Source: Gammaproteobacteria bacterium (GTDB taxonomy: Bacteria; Pseudomonadota; Gammaproteobacteria; Xanthomonadales; SZUA-5). Taken from it: a stretch of 32,729 nucleotides of DNA. The notes beneath the pieces are model-generated. The model worked only from the letters and a program-made list of their open reading frames with translations. It searched no databases and had not been told where the DNA came from. Of this stretch, positions 9,148 to 16,764 are shown piece after piece. The DNA lies in contig JAUIFV010000037.1 of the NCBI GenBank assembly GCA_030430155.1, positions 1-32,729 of the forward strand, given 5' to 3'. The translations under genes and the position numbers were made by a program. The first letter of the stretch is position 1; each line of letters opens with the position of its first letter.

Positions 9148-9338
9148 GCGCTCCGCTGGCCGACCCGGCCGCTGCCCCGCCACCAAGTCGGGAGCAGCTG
9201 CTGTTCATGCTCGAGTTCAGCGACGCACAGGGCGAGTTCATCGACCCTTTCGAAGTAGAGCGTATTGCCGAGTCAGAGCAGCCCCGCAGCAGCACAACCA
9301 CAGCGGACGCGGAGGCCGAAGATGCCGACCGTGACTAG
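9105..9338 (+). CDS. Small exported protein of the sigma factor operon
   Basis: A 77-residue frame that overlaps the preceding gene by 43 bp and the following gene by 17 bp. The GTG at 9105 has a GGAG eight bases upstream; a TTG at 9126 is an alternative. The N-terminus is signal-peptide-like (GLGWLLLLSAPLADPAAA), followed by a short folded-looking segment (REQLLFMLEFSDAQGEF, then IDPFEVE) and an acidic, Ser/Thr-rich disordered tail. I recall similar small proteins with a LLEFL..F.DADG..IDP pattern between DUF3619 and DUF3106 genes in related bacteria. Function is unknown. The two overlaps and the Shine-Dalgarno support it as real. Confidence 0.6.
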   Translation: MVGTTAGLGWLLLLSAPLADPAAAPPPSREQLLFMLEFSDAQGEFIDPFEVERIAESEQPRSSTTTADAEAEDADRD

Positions 9339-9990
9339 CCGTATCGCTGTGTTACTGCTGGCGCTGAGCAGTATGCTCGTCGCCGCTACGGCGTTGGCGC
9401 AGGACTGGGAGAGTCTGGACCAGGAAACCAGACGAGTGCTGCCCCCCTTCGAAAACGAATGGGAGGCACTGGACCAGCCGACTCGGGAGCGCTTGGTCGC
9501 TCAGGCCAGGCGCTGGAGCGCGGCCAGCCCGGAGCAGCGCGCTGAAGCAGCCGAGCGATTCGCCCGCTGGCAGCAACTGGAGCAACCTCAACGCGACCAG
9601 CTGCGCGAGCGCTTTCGCTGGTTTCGCAATCAGCCGCCTGAGCGCCAGCGCCAGCTGCGCCGGGTATTCCATCGCTTTCGCCATCTGCCGCCGGAAGAGC
9701 GCCGTGCGCTGATGCGGCGTTTCGAGAGAATGAGCGACGAACAGCGCCAGGGCTTTGTTGAAGGTCTGCGGATAAACGACCGAGCCGCCAACATGCGACG
9801 CTTCTGGGAACGCTTCAGCGTCGAGGAACGTCGCGAAATTCGCCGCATCGACCGCAGCTTGAGCGAGGAGCAGCGGATGATTCTGCGCCACCGCATGCGC
9901 AGCGCCCGCGGCGACGAACGCGAGGCCCTGATGCGGCGCTGGATCAACATGAGCGAAGAGGAGAGGCGAGAGTTTCTGCAGCCGCGGTGA
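9322..9990 (+). CDS. DUF3106 domain-containing exported protein
   Basis: The protein has 222 residues from the ATG at 9322, which has a GGAGG seven bases upstream. An N-terminal signal peptide (SRIAVLLLALSSMLVAATALAQ, cleavage probably after ALA-Q) precedes a mature part made of repeating Arg/Glu-rich helices, each with a phrase such as PEQRAEAAERFARWQQL, PPERQRQLRRVFHRF and PPEERRALMRRFERM. This is the DUF3106 pattern, resembling periplasmic Spy/CpxP-like helical proteins only in general character. It is the last gene of the sigma factor operon and plausibly its effector in the envelope (inference). The frame of an upstream ATG at 9265 is rejected because it would bury the signal peptide. 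Confidence 0.85.
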   Translation: MPTVTSRIAVLLLALSSMLVAATALAQDWESLDQETRRVLPPFENEWEALDQPTRERLVAQARRWSAASPEQRAEAAERFARWQQLEQPQRDQLRERFRWFRNQPPERQRQLRRVFHRFRHLPPEERRALMRRFERMSDEQRQGFVEGLRINDRAANMRRFWERFSVEERREIRRIDRSLSEEQRMILRHRMRSARGDEREALMRRWINMSEEERREFLQPR

Positions 9991-10012
9991 TGGCGATTCC
10001 GCTTTGACGAGC

Positions 10013-10029
10013 GCCGGCATCTTGCCGGC
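10013..10029. repeat. Short perfect hairpin after DUF3106 gene (dispersed-repeat type)
   Basis: GCCGGCA (10013-10019) and TGCCGGC (10023-10029) form a 7-bp perfect stem around a three-base loop, 22 bp past the DUF3106 stop. There is no clear T-run. I recall this GCCGGCATCTTGCCGGC unit as a common dispersed element in Xanthomonadales and other proteobacteria. It may end the operon transcript. Confidence 0.6.
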
Positions 10030-10087
10030 ATGCTTTTCGCTCCTGATGTCGAACCTAGACCTAGGTGAGAGGCGATTCGCCTGGTCG

Positions 10088-10167
10088 CGTCGAATCGATC
10101 TTAGCGAGCAGATCGCGCCACAGTGATTCTCCGGCGGCCGCAGCAGAACACTCATGAGTTCCGGGCT
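10088..10167 (-). repeat. Inverted partial copy of the 180-bp element at 12233
   Basis: Read on the minus strand, this 80-bp stretch matches the first 82 bp of the element at 12233-12412, including CTGCGGCCGCCGGAGA and GTGGCGCGATCTGCTC and the terminal CTCATGAG motif. The other end of the element is not recognisable here, so it is a half copy or a diverged member. It lies upstream of the monooxygenase gene, in the opposite orientation to the copy inside the decarboxylase-like gene. Confidence 0.75.
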
Positions 10168-10251
10168 AGAGCATGCGCGATCGCGATTCCGCCAGCAGGC
10201 CCGCACGCTTCGGCCATCCCGAGCAGCGATCGTCGCCACTATATTGAGTCG

Positions 10252-11739
10252 ATGCGCGAGAGCCAGCCCAGCATACGAGTACAGGCGTTGATCATCGGCG
10301 CCGGCTTTGCCGGCATCGGCATGGCTCGGCAACTGCAACAGTTGGGAATCGAGAACTTCGTCCTCATCGAGCGCGCCAGCGGACCCGGCGGCGTCTGGGA
10401 AGCCAATCGCTACCCCGGCGCCGCCTGCGACGTTCCCTCCAATCTCTACTCGTTCAGTTTCGCCCCGGCCACGCACTGGTCCAGACGCTACGGACTGCAG
10501 CCGGAGATTCGCACATACCTGGTCGACCAGCTGCACAGGCTGCAGCTTGGTGATCGGGTGCACTTCGACACCGAGATTGTCAGCGCGTGCTGGGATGCCA
10601 ATGACGGCAGCTGGCGGGTGCAGAGCGTGGACGGCCGTATGTGGCAAGCACGAATGCTGATCAGCGCGGTCGGCCAGCTGTCCAATCCGGCGCTGCCGAC
10701 GATCGATGGGCTCGATACCTTCGCCGGTCCCTGCGTGCACTCGGCGCAGTGGCCCGATGATCTGGATCTGCACGGCAAGCGGGTCGCGGTGATTGGCAGC
10801 GGCGCCAGCGCAATCCAGTTCGTACCGGCGATCCTGCCGCAGGTGCAATCGCTGACTTTGTTCCAGCGCTCGCCGCCCTACGTGCTGCCCAAGCCGGATC
10901 AGCCCTACAGCGACGCCAAACGCGCCCGCTACCGACGCTGGCCGTGGCTGCTGCGCCTCAGTCGGCTGGGCCAGTATCTGTCTCACGAGGCGCGTGGGAT
11001 GGTCCTGCTGCACTCGCCGCTGCTGCTGCGCGGCTACCAGTGTTACTTCAATCGCACCTTGCGTCGGGAAATCGCCGATCCTCAGCTGAGAGCCAAGCTG
11101 CAGCCCGGCGAGCGATTGGGCTGCAAGCGGGTGCTGTTCTCCAACGATTGGTACGCGGCGCTGGCCGACGCCAAGACCGAGGTGATCGGCTCGCGCATCC
11201 GTGCCATCGAAGAGCACGCGGTGGTGACTGATGATGGAGTCCAGCACCCGGCCGACGTGCTGATACTCGGCACCGGCTTTCAGGCCACCCGCTTTCTCAC
11301 CCCCATGCAGATCACCGGCAAGGACGGATTGGATCTCAACCAGGCCTGGGACAAGGGTGCGGAGGCCTACTACGGCATGTGCATGCCGGGTTTCCCCAAC
11401 TTCTTCATGCTCTACGGCCCCAACACCAACCTCGGCCACAATTCCATCGTCTACATGCTGGAATCCCAGCTGCGCTATCTGCGCGGCGCGCTCTGCCTGC
11501 TACGCGATCATCCGCAGCGTTCCGTTGAGGTGCGCAACGAGGTTCAAACCGAGTATCAGCAGCGTCTGGAGCAGCGACTGCGTCGCTCGGTTTGGGCCAG
11601 CGGCTGCAGCAGTTGGTATCACGACGAGCACGGGCGTATCACCACCAACTGGCCAGGTTCCACCCTGAGCTACGCCTGGCAAACACGGCGTTTTCTCCCC
11701 CACCACTACAAGCACGTTGATCACGGGCCGCATTCATGA
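10252..11739 (+). CDS. Flavin-containing monooxygenase, Baeyer-Villiger type
   Basis: NAD(P)H- and FAD-dependent oxygenase of 495 residues. It has an FAD-binding GAGFAG (16-21), the BVMO-type GGVWEANRYPGAACD (46-60), the Baeyer-Villiger fingerprint FxGxxxHxxxWP (FAGPCVHSAQWP, 157-168), a second nucleotide-binding GSGASA (182-187) and a late GTGF motif. Such enzymes insert oxygen next to a ketone to form an ester or lactone; the substrate cannot be read from the sequence. The ATG at 10252 begins 13 residues before the first beta strand, as usual. The stop overlaps the ATG of the decarboxylase-like gene (ATGA), so the two are translationally coupled. Confidence 0.93.
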   Translation: MRESQPSIRVQALIIGAGFAGIGMARQLQQLGIENFVLIERASGPGGVWEANRYPGAACDVPSNLYSFSFAPATHWSRRYGLQPEIRTYLVDQLHRLQLGDRVHFDTEIVSACWDANDGSWRVQSVDGRMWQARMLISAVGQLSNPALPTIDGLDTFAGPCVHSAQWPDDLDLHGKRVAVIGSGASAIQFVPAILPQVQSLTLFQRSPPYVLPKPDQPYSDAKRARYRRWPWLLRLSRLGQYLSHEARGMVLLHSPLLLRGYQCYFNRTLRREIADPQLRAKLQPGERLGCKRVLFSNDWYAALADAKTEVIGSRIRAIEEHAVVTDDGVQHPADVLILGTGFQATRFLTPMQITGKDGLDLNQAWDKGAEAYYGMCMPGFPNFFMLYGPNTNLGHNSIVYMLESQLRYLRGALCLLRDHPQRSVEVRNEVQTEYQQRLEQRLRRSVWASGCSSWYHDEHGRITTNWPGSTLSYAWQTRRFLPHHYKHVDHGPHS

Positions 11740-12590
11740 ATCCGGTGGACTACACAGCGTCTTCGGAGTTGACTCCCCCGCCCTGGCAGATGCAGGGGAA
11801 GGGTTGGATCATCGCTGCACATTGGCGTCGGGGCTGGCTGCTGGAACGCGGCTGGATTCCCGCCAATCTGGCCGACCGCTATGTCGGTGGGCCAGGCGCC
11901 ATCATGCTGGTCGACTACCAGCACTGCCCGATCGGCCCCTATCGCGAACTGCTGATGATTCCTGGCCGATTTCGCAGCCCTGCGGGCATTCGCCACAGCA
12001 TCACTCGCATAACGGTTTCCACCCAGATCAGCATCGACAACGGCCGAGCGCACTGGGCCATCCCCAAAACCCTGGGCGACTTCCAGATCGAAGCCACGGC
12101 CCGCGGCGAGCGCTGGCAGATCGCCGAGAATGGCGCCCCGCTGGCGCGATTCGAGCTGCGCGCGCGTGGCCCCAGGCTGCCGGTCAGCACTCGTGTGCTC
12201 CCAGCGGCGCTAGGCACGCTGGCGCAGCCTCTAGCCCGCACGTTTCATGAGTCTTCTACTGCGGCCGCCGGAGAGCCGCCGTGGCGCGATCTGCTCCCTA
12301 CGATCGACTCGACGTACAGGTCAAGTAAGCCTTCATCGATCTCCAGTCCGCGGACCGCACCACGGCAACTCTCCAACGTCCTCGCTACGAACACTCATGA
12401 AACATGCGGGCTTGACCACGGCTGGCTGCTGACCCGCCCCAGCGCCAGCGGTCAAGTGCGTTTGGCTAAGCTGGAGGCGAGTTGGGCCGACCCCGAGCGC
12501 TTCCCGGAACCGGACGGAGGGCGCGTGCTGCTCAGCGTTCAAGTGCCGAGCTTCAATATGCAGTTTCCGCTTGCGCGTATGCTGAGCTGA
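11736..12590 (+). CDS. Acetoacetate decarboxylase-like protein carrying an in-frame repeat insertion
   Basis: A 284-residue protein that overlaps the monooxygenase stop by four bases. Residues 1-165 resemble the acetoacetate decarboxylase family: GPYRELLMIPGRF around Glu71, and AHWAIPKTLGDF with Lys111 where the Schiff-base lysine is expected. Residues about 166-226 come from the 180-bp inverted-repeat element at 12233-12412. Deleting it in silico joins LAQPL directly to DHGWLLTRPSASGQ and leaves a 224-residue protein. The insertion adds exactly 60 codons without a stop, so the frame is intact, but 60 Ser/Pro-rich residues in a compact beta fold may reduce or abolish activity. Family membership is moderately certain. 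Real acetoacetate decarboxylation is not implied. Confidence 0.85.
   Translation: MNPVDYTASSELTPPPWQMQGKGWIIAAHWRRGWLLERGWIPANLADRYVGGPGAIMLVDYQHCPIGPYRELLMIPGRFRSPAGIRHSITRITVSTQISIDNGRAHWAIPKTLGDFQIEATARGERWQIAENGAPLARFELRARGPRLPVSTRVLPAALGTLAQPLARTFHESSTAAAGEPPWRDLLPTIDSTYRSSKPSSISSPRTAPRQLSNVLATNTHETCGLDHGWLLTRPSASGQVRLAKLEASWADPERFPEPDGGRVLLSVQVPSFNMQFPLARMLS
12233..12412 (+). repeat. 180-bp MITE-like element with 24-bp terminal inverted repeats, inside a coding sequence
   Basis: The ends 12233-12256 and 12389-12412 are inverted repeats matching at 22 of 24 positions (outer part AGCCCGCA, inner part GTTTCATGAGT). The interior holds CTGCGGCCGCCGGAGA and GTGGCGCGATCTGCTC, shared with 10088-10167. 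The element is 60 codons long and stop-free in the host frame. No transposase is present, so it would be non-autonomous. A target-site duplication is not clear; at most CT flanks or overlaps each end. Confidence 0.85.
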
Positions 12591-12628
12591 CCGATACTGC
12601 CGGCGGATTCGCCACGCCAAGGTTAGTG

Positions 12629-13849
12629 ATGCTGGAAGACATCCGAGTTCTCGACCTTTCCCGGGTCCTCGCCGGCCCCTGGGCAACGCAATTGCTTGCC
12701 GACTACGGCGCCGAGGTGATCAAGATCGAGCATCCGGCAGGCGGCGACGATACCCGAAGCTGGGGACCGCCATTCCTGCGCGACGAAGCTGGCAATGAGA
12801 CTGCTGAGTCGGCCTACTTCCTCTCCGCCAACCGCGGCAAACGCTCGCTCAGCGTTGACATCAGCCAGCCCGCCGGCCAACGGCTGATCACACAGCTTGC
12901 CGAACGGGCCGACGTACTGGTGGAGAACTTCAAGGTCGGTGCGCTGGCCAGATACGGACTCGACTACGCCGCCCTGCACGCGCTGAACCCGGCATTGATC
13001 TACTGCTCGATCACCGGCTTTGGCCAAACCGGCCCGGACGCCCAGCGCGCAGGTTACGACGCGATGATCCAGGGCATGGGCGGCTTTATGTCGTTGACCG
13101 GCCTGCCTGAGGACGCGCCCGGGGGCGGGCCAGTCAAGGGTGGCGTGGCGATCGCCGATTTGATGTGTGGGATGTACGCCAGCAGCGCCATCCTGGCCGC
13201 GCTGCATGCCCGCGCCGGTGATGGCCAGGGCCGGCATCTGGATCTGTCGCTGCTCGACACCCAGGTTGCCTGGCTGGCCAATCAGGGCGCCAACTATCTG
13301 ATCGGGGGAGCCGTCCCGCAGCGATACGGCAGCGCCCATCCGAACATCGTGCCTTATCAGGGCTTTGCGACCAGCGACGGGCACCTGATGCTGGCGGTAG
13401 GCAACGACGGCCAGTTCCAGCGTCTGTGCCGCTGCGCCGGGCGCGCGGAACTGGCCAACGACCCGCGCTTTGCGCGCAATGCCGATAGGGTCGAACACCG
13501 CGCCGCCCTGCTCGCCGAGTTGGCGCCGATGCTGACGGCGAAGAGCACCGCGCAGTGGCTACTCGAGCTGCGAGCGGCCGAAGTGCCCTGTGGTCCGATC
13601 AATACGCTTGATCAGGTCTACGCCGAACCCCAGGTTCGCCATCGACAGCTGGTCCAGCCTCTCGCTCACCCGCTCAACCAGGCGCTACCGAACGTCGTCT
13701 GTCCAGTGCGGGTGAACGGGCAAACCAGCAGCAGCCAGCGCCCACCGCCGCTGCTGGGCCAGCACAACCGCGAGATCCTCCGAGAGTTGGGCTACAGCGA
13801 GGCGCAAGTCGCTGAGATGTTGCACCAGGGCATCGTCGGAGCGGGATGA
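12629..13849 (+). CDS. CaiB/BaiF (family III) CoA-transferase
   Basis: A 406-residue enzyme that moves CoA between carboxylic acids by the family III mechanism. Typical blocks are VLDLSRVLAGPWATQLLADY (near the N-terminus), AEVIKIEHPAGGDDTR, NRGKRSLSVD, ENFKVGALARYGLDY and SITGFGQTGP. The catalytic Asp is expected in AGYDAMIQGMGG (Asp144). The ATG at 12629 starts immediately before the first conserved strand; the longer open frame back to 12482 overlaps the preceding gene and is rejected. It lies 38 bp after the decarboxylase-like gene on the same strand, probably in one operon with the monooxygenase. The acyl substrate is unknown. Formyl-CoA- or succinyl-CoA-type donors are possible from the family. 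Confidence 0.93.
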   Translation: MLEDIRVLDLSRVLAGPWATQLLADYGAEVIKIEHPAGGDDTRSWGPPFLRDEAGNETAESAYFLSANRGKRSLSVDISQPAGQRLITQLAERADVLVENFKVGALARYGLDYAALHALNPALIYCSITGFGQTGPDAQRAGYDAMIQGMGGFMSLTGLPEDAPGGGPVKGGVAIADLMCGMYASSAILAALHARAGDGQGRHLDLSLLDTQVAWLANQGANYLIGGAVPQRYGSAHPNIVPYQGFATSDGHLMLAVGNDGQFQRLCRCAGRAELANDPRFARNADRVEHRAALLAELAPMLTAKSTAQWLLELRAAEVPCGPINTLDQVYAEPQVRHRQLVQPLAHPLNQALPNVVCPVRVNGQTSSSQRPPPLLGQHNREILRELGYSEAQVAEMLHQGIVGAG

Positions 13850-13893
13850 GGGCCCAGGGCGCAGGGCCCAGAAATGCGCCACCCTGGGCCCTG
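13850..13893. terminator. Heptamer repeat copy 3 forming an inverted hairpin between convergent genes
   Basis: The repeat begins on the base after the CoA-transferase stop codon. CAGGGCCCAG (13862-13871) pairs perfectly with CTGGGCCCTG (13884-13893) around a 12-base loop. There is no T-run on either side, so intrinsic termination is not proven. The site between a plus-strand and a minus-strand gene end fits a bidirectional terminator or mRNA-stabilising stem. Confidence 0.55.
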
Positions 13894-13995
13894 ACCGCTC
13901 CATCAAGCCTTACGCCCAAGTCCCAATGGCGCCGCCCAGCGAGCTGAGGCAGATCGGCGCCATAGGCCCAATGGCAAGGGCAAGGCGGTAACGAT

Positions 13996-15129
13996 TCAGG
14001 TCTGTAAAGCGCGCAGTATCCGCCGCCGACTCCACTGCCAATCCGCCAACGGCTTCAAGCAGGTGTCCCGGGCCCAGATCAGCAATGGATGCTGCGACTG
14101 AAACAACGGCGTTGCGATGCGACTGAACCGCTGGTAGGGCTTCGCCAGCCTCCGCTGCAGTACTTCATACTGACGCACCGCAAGCGACCAATCGTCCTCG
14201 GCGCAAAGCCGCTCTGACAGGCTCAAAGCACTCTGCAGCGCGAGCCTGACCCCCTGCCCCAATTGCGGACTGAGACTGTGTGCTGCGTCGCCGACCAGCA
14301 CGACGCGCCGATGGGCAAAGCCACGCAGGCTCACCTCGCGACCGCGCCATTGGTACCAGCTTCCGATCAGTTCGGCGTGCGCTAGTCGAGCCGCCGCTGC
14401 CGGCACAAGGCCAATCAGCAGCCGCTTCCACTGCTCTGCATCGTGGATTTGCCCGAGCTGCTCGGTCGGAACGTTCGCCGCAATGACAACGGTCTGAGCT
14501 GCTACCGGCCACAATGACACATGAGAGCCGCCATGAAAGTACTGATCGCAGCTGGGAGCTCGCCCGGTATCGCAGGTAGCCGGGATTGTCGCCAGCACGC
14601 TGAGCGCGTTCCAGCGCGGTTTGCCATGAACCCAATGCCGCTTGGTCAGCGCTGTCCGCACCGCGGAGTTGGCCCCATCGGCGCCGACGATCAGATCGAA
14701 GGGGCCATAGCCCTTGCCGTCGGCGCCGGTCAACGTACCGGCGGCAGCATCCACGCTGCGGACAGCTAGGCCCGTTTGCGTTTCCCTGACGCCAGGGTCG
14801 ATGCAGGCAAGTAGCTCGCATAGCGCCGCACGCCGAATGCCCACGCCAAAACCGGCTTCCGTATGCCAATCCAACAGGGTCTTTTTCTCGTTGCCGATCC
14901 GCACCCGGTGGATCGCCACGCCGTGCCGATTCAAGGCCTCTTCCAAACCGAGTCCGCACAAGATTCGTACCGCCGCAGGAGCCAACAGCAGGCCGCCGCC
15001 GTGTTCAGCGCCTGAGCGGCGCTCGAAGCGCTGCACCTGATGTCCCGCACGCGCCAACAGCCCGGCGATCAAGGCGCCAGCAATGCCGTAGCCAACAACG
15101 GCAACAGACTTGCCGCGCACATCGCTCAC
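13996..15129 (-). CDS. FAD-dependent monooxygenase (PHBH/UbiH-like)
   Basis: A 377-residue group A flavin hydroxylase. It has the Rossmann motif GYGIAG (13-18) with a downstream acidic strand end (RFERR), the DG motif GADGANSAVR (149-158) and the GD motif VLVGDAAHSLSPQLGQG (277-293). These define FAD- and NAD(P)H-binding aromatic or isoprenoid hydroxylases; the substrate is unknown. The GTG start at 15129 overlaps the stop of the desaturase gene by four bases (GTGA). A frame open to 15864 is a reading of the desaturase gene in another frame and is rejected. Last gene of a three-gene overlapping minus-strand operon. Confidence 0.9.
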   Translation of the reverse strand: MSDVRGKSVAVVGYGIAGALIAGLLARAGHQVQRFERRSGAEHGGGLLLAPAAVRILCGLGLEEALNRHGVAIHRVRIGNEKKTLLDWHTEAGFGVGIRRAALCELLACIDPGVRETQTGLAVRSVDAAAGTLTGADGKGYGPFDLIVGADGANSAVRTALTKRHWVHGKPRWNALSVLATIPATCDTGRAPSCDQYFHGGSHVSLWPVAAQTVVIAANVPTEQLGQIHDAEQWKRLLIGLVPAAAARLAHAELIGSWYQWRGREVSLRGFAHRRVVLVGDAAHSLSPQLGQGVRLALQSALSLSERLCAEDDWSLAVRQYEVLQRRLAKPYQRFSRIATPLFQSQHPLLIWARDTCLKPLADWQWSRRRILRALQT

Positions 15130-16082
15130 TGACGCAGAATACTCGTCGCCTCGGCGCTGGTTGGACTGATCCCCGTCCTGGGCGGAAGCATCTGCGGTGT
15201 CTGTACGTCCCAAGCCAGGCCCAGCCGCTGCAGCAGTCTGACAAAGGCAAAGCCGGGATCGACCTGACCCGGATACAGCCCGTGCCGGGCCGACGCGGGG
15301 AAGGCGTGATGGTTGTTGTGCCAGCTCTCGCCCATCGAAAACCAGGCCGCCCAGGGCACGTTGTGAGCCTGCACCGAGCCACCGTCGACGATCCAGCTTT
15401 GCGGCCCGTGCGAATGGCAGATGTAGCCCACGAACCAGTGCATGGACACGCCCACGGCAACCCGTACCGCGATTCCCCACACCAGCCACGGCATGCCACC
15501 CAACCAGTACAACAGCAGCGCCAGGGGCAACTGCTGCAGCATCCAGGTGCGCTGTAGAAAGCGATAGTAGGGATCGTCGCCTATGCCCGGGCCAGGATCG
15601 AATCCCGGCGGATGCTGCAGCTCCAGCCTGCAGTGCAGGTTCCAAAAGGCGTCCTTGAGCATCCCCTGGCCGTGTCGGAGATAGGGATGACAATCGCTTT
15701 GGCGCTGCGCCCAATCGCGGAAATCGTGTGACTGAATCACCCAGAACGGCCCCTGCATGCCGACCATCGTGCCGCTCCAAACCAGCAAGCGCTCCAGCCA
15801 CTTGGGGCACTTGAAGGTGCGATGGATCAGACGCCGATGAAAGCCCACCGAATGACCGGCGCACATGGTCACCTCAAGCAGCACGAAGAACACCGCAAAG
15901 GCGCTCCAGCTGAAATAGACTGGCCCCAGCACCAGCGCCGCCAGGAGCATTGATCCATTCCAAAACGAGCGGGCCGGATCCCAGCGCACCCGACCCTGGT
16001 GCTGATCCACATGCTCGCCAAGGATCAGCGAATTGACCTTGTACGGCCCTGCGGCGGCATCACCGAAACGAGACTCAGCCAT
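15126..16082 (-). CDS. Fatty acid / acyl-CoA desaturase-type di-iron membrane enzyme
   Basis: The protein has 318 residues and several hydrophobic segments (about 42-75 and 180-222). It carries the histidine boxes of membrane desaturases: HSVGFHRRLIH (77-87), SHDFRDWAQRQSDCHPYLRHG (from 118) as the second region, HWFVGYICHSHG (215-225) and GESWHNNHHAFP (251-262). The last, HNNHH, is the most diagnostic. Members introduce double bonds into acyl chains using O2 and an electron donor. The second box lacks the standard HxxHH form, so this is a divergent subfamily and another oxidised lipid is possible. The ATG at 16082 overlaps the SRPBCC gene end by eight bases. Operon partners are the SRPBCC protein (upstream) and the FAD monooxygenase (downstream). 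Confidence 0.88.
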   Translation of the reverse strand: MAESRFGDAAAGPYKVNSLILGEHVDQHQGRVRWDPARSFWNGSMLLAALVLGPVYFSWSAFAVFFVLLEVTMCAGHSVGFHRRLIHRTFKCPKWLERLLVWSGTMVGMQGPFWVIQSHDFRDWAQRQSDCHPYLRHGQGMLKDAFWNLHCRLELQHPPGFDPGPGIGDDPYYRFLQRTWMLQQLPLALLLYWLGGMPWLVWGIAVRVAVGVSMHWFVGYICHSHGPQSWIVDGGSVQAHNVPWAAWFSMGESWHNNHHAFPASARHGLYPGQVDPGFAFVRLLQRLGLAWDVQTPQMLPPRTGISPTSAEATSILRQ

Positions 16083-16764
16083 CGGATCGACTCCCCACAG
16101 ATTGCTGCGCAACGGCTTCGCTGCGCCGCTCGTACATCTGTAGCCCATGTTCAACCAGATCACCAATCAACAGCTGCGCAGCCCAATCGGCATAGAAGTT
16201 GAACTGGGTGGAGATGCGGTAGCGCACCACGGCGGTGACCCGGGTTCGGCCGGCATCGGGCTGCAGACTGAACTCCGTATCGATCAGATCGAAGTAGTGC
16301 CCACCAATGACAACATGATCATCCAGAGCAGCGCGGGGAAAGGAATCCGGCAGGAAGCGGTAGCGCCAACGCAAATGCGTCGGCGGCTGCCAGTCCTCGA
16401 TGACCTCCTCGAAGTACACGCCTTTGCCCCAACGCGAGGTCCTCACCCGCTCCTCTCCGCGCAACTCCGTGCGCCCTGAGTTGGGCAGCGGTACGCCAAT
16501 GCGCTCGGTCATCGGTTCGTTCATCTCTTGCGCAGTGATGGCAGGCGTATCCACCAACTGTTGCCAGACCACTTCGATGGGCGCATCGACGACGACGCTG
16601 CGCTCGATGCGGCTGTATTCGACCGACAGTGGATCGCCAGTGCCGAGCAAGCCCAGGGCCAGCGGCAGAGCGGCGAAGCTGTACAGCGTTGGTCGAGGCC
16701 AGTTGGTGTAGCGGCAGATGGCTCCCATGATCAAACCGCCGATGCCACCGAGGACGGCAAACAT
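16075..16764 (-). CDS. SRPBCC-family (START/Bet v1-like) membrane-anchored protein
   Basis: A 229-residue protein with an N-terminal hydrophobic region (AVLGGIGGLIMGAICRY, then a second segment LYSFAALPLALGLLG). A lipid- or ligand-binding SRPBCC-type domain follows: RIERSVVVDAPIEVVWQQLV at its start, and YFDLIDTEFSLQPDAGRTRV later. Such domains bind hydrophobic ligands. The ATG at 16764 is immediately next to the CCCTGGG repeat, so the repeat lies in the leader; the longer open frame to 16890 reads through the repeat and a terminator and is rejected. A start at the Met of MGAICRY is an alternative. First gene of the operon with the desaturase and FAD monooxygenase. Confidence 0.8.
   Translation of the reverse strand: MFAVLGGIGGLIMGAICRYTNWPRPTLYSFAALPLALGLLGTGDPLSVEYSRIERSVVVDAPIEVVWQQLVDTPAITAQEMNEPMTERIGVPLPNSGRTELRGEERVRTSRWGKGVYFEEVIEDWQPPTHLRWRYRFLPDSFPRAALDDHVVIGGHYFDLIDTEFSLQPDAGRTRVTAVVRYRISTQFNFYADWAAQLLIGDLVEHGLQMYERRSEAVAQQSVGSRSDG

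Noticed and set aside
9352-11439. Minus-strand open frame of 695 codons across the DUF3106 and monooxygenase genes
   Set aside because: It is antisense to two well-recognised genes and runs through a repeat. The product has no recognisable domain and is His/Gln/Arg-rich, as expected for the complement of GC-rich coding DNA.
15130-15864. Upstream extension of the FAD monooxygenase frame
   Set aside because: This part reads the desaturase gene in another frame. The GTG at 15129 overlapping the desaturase stop gives the correct Rossmann-fold start.
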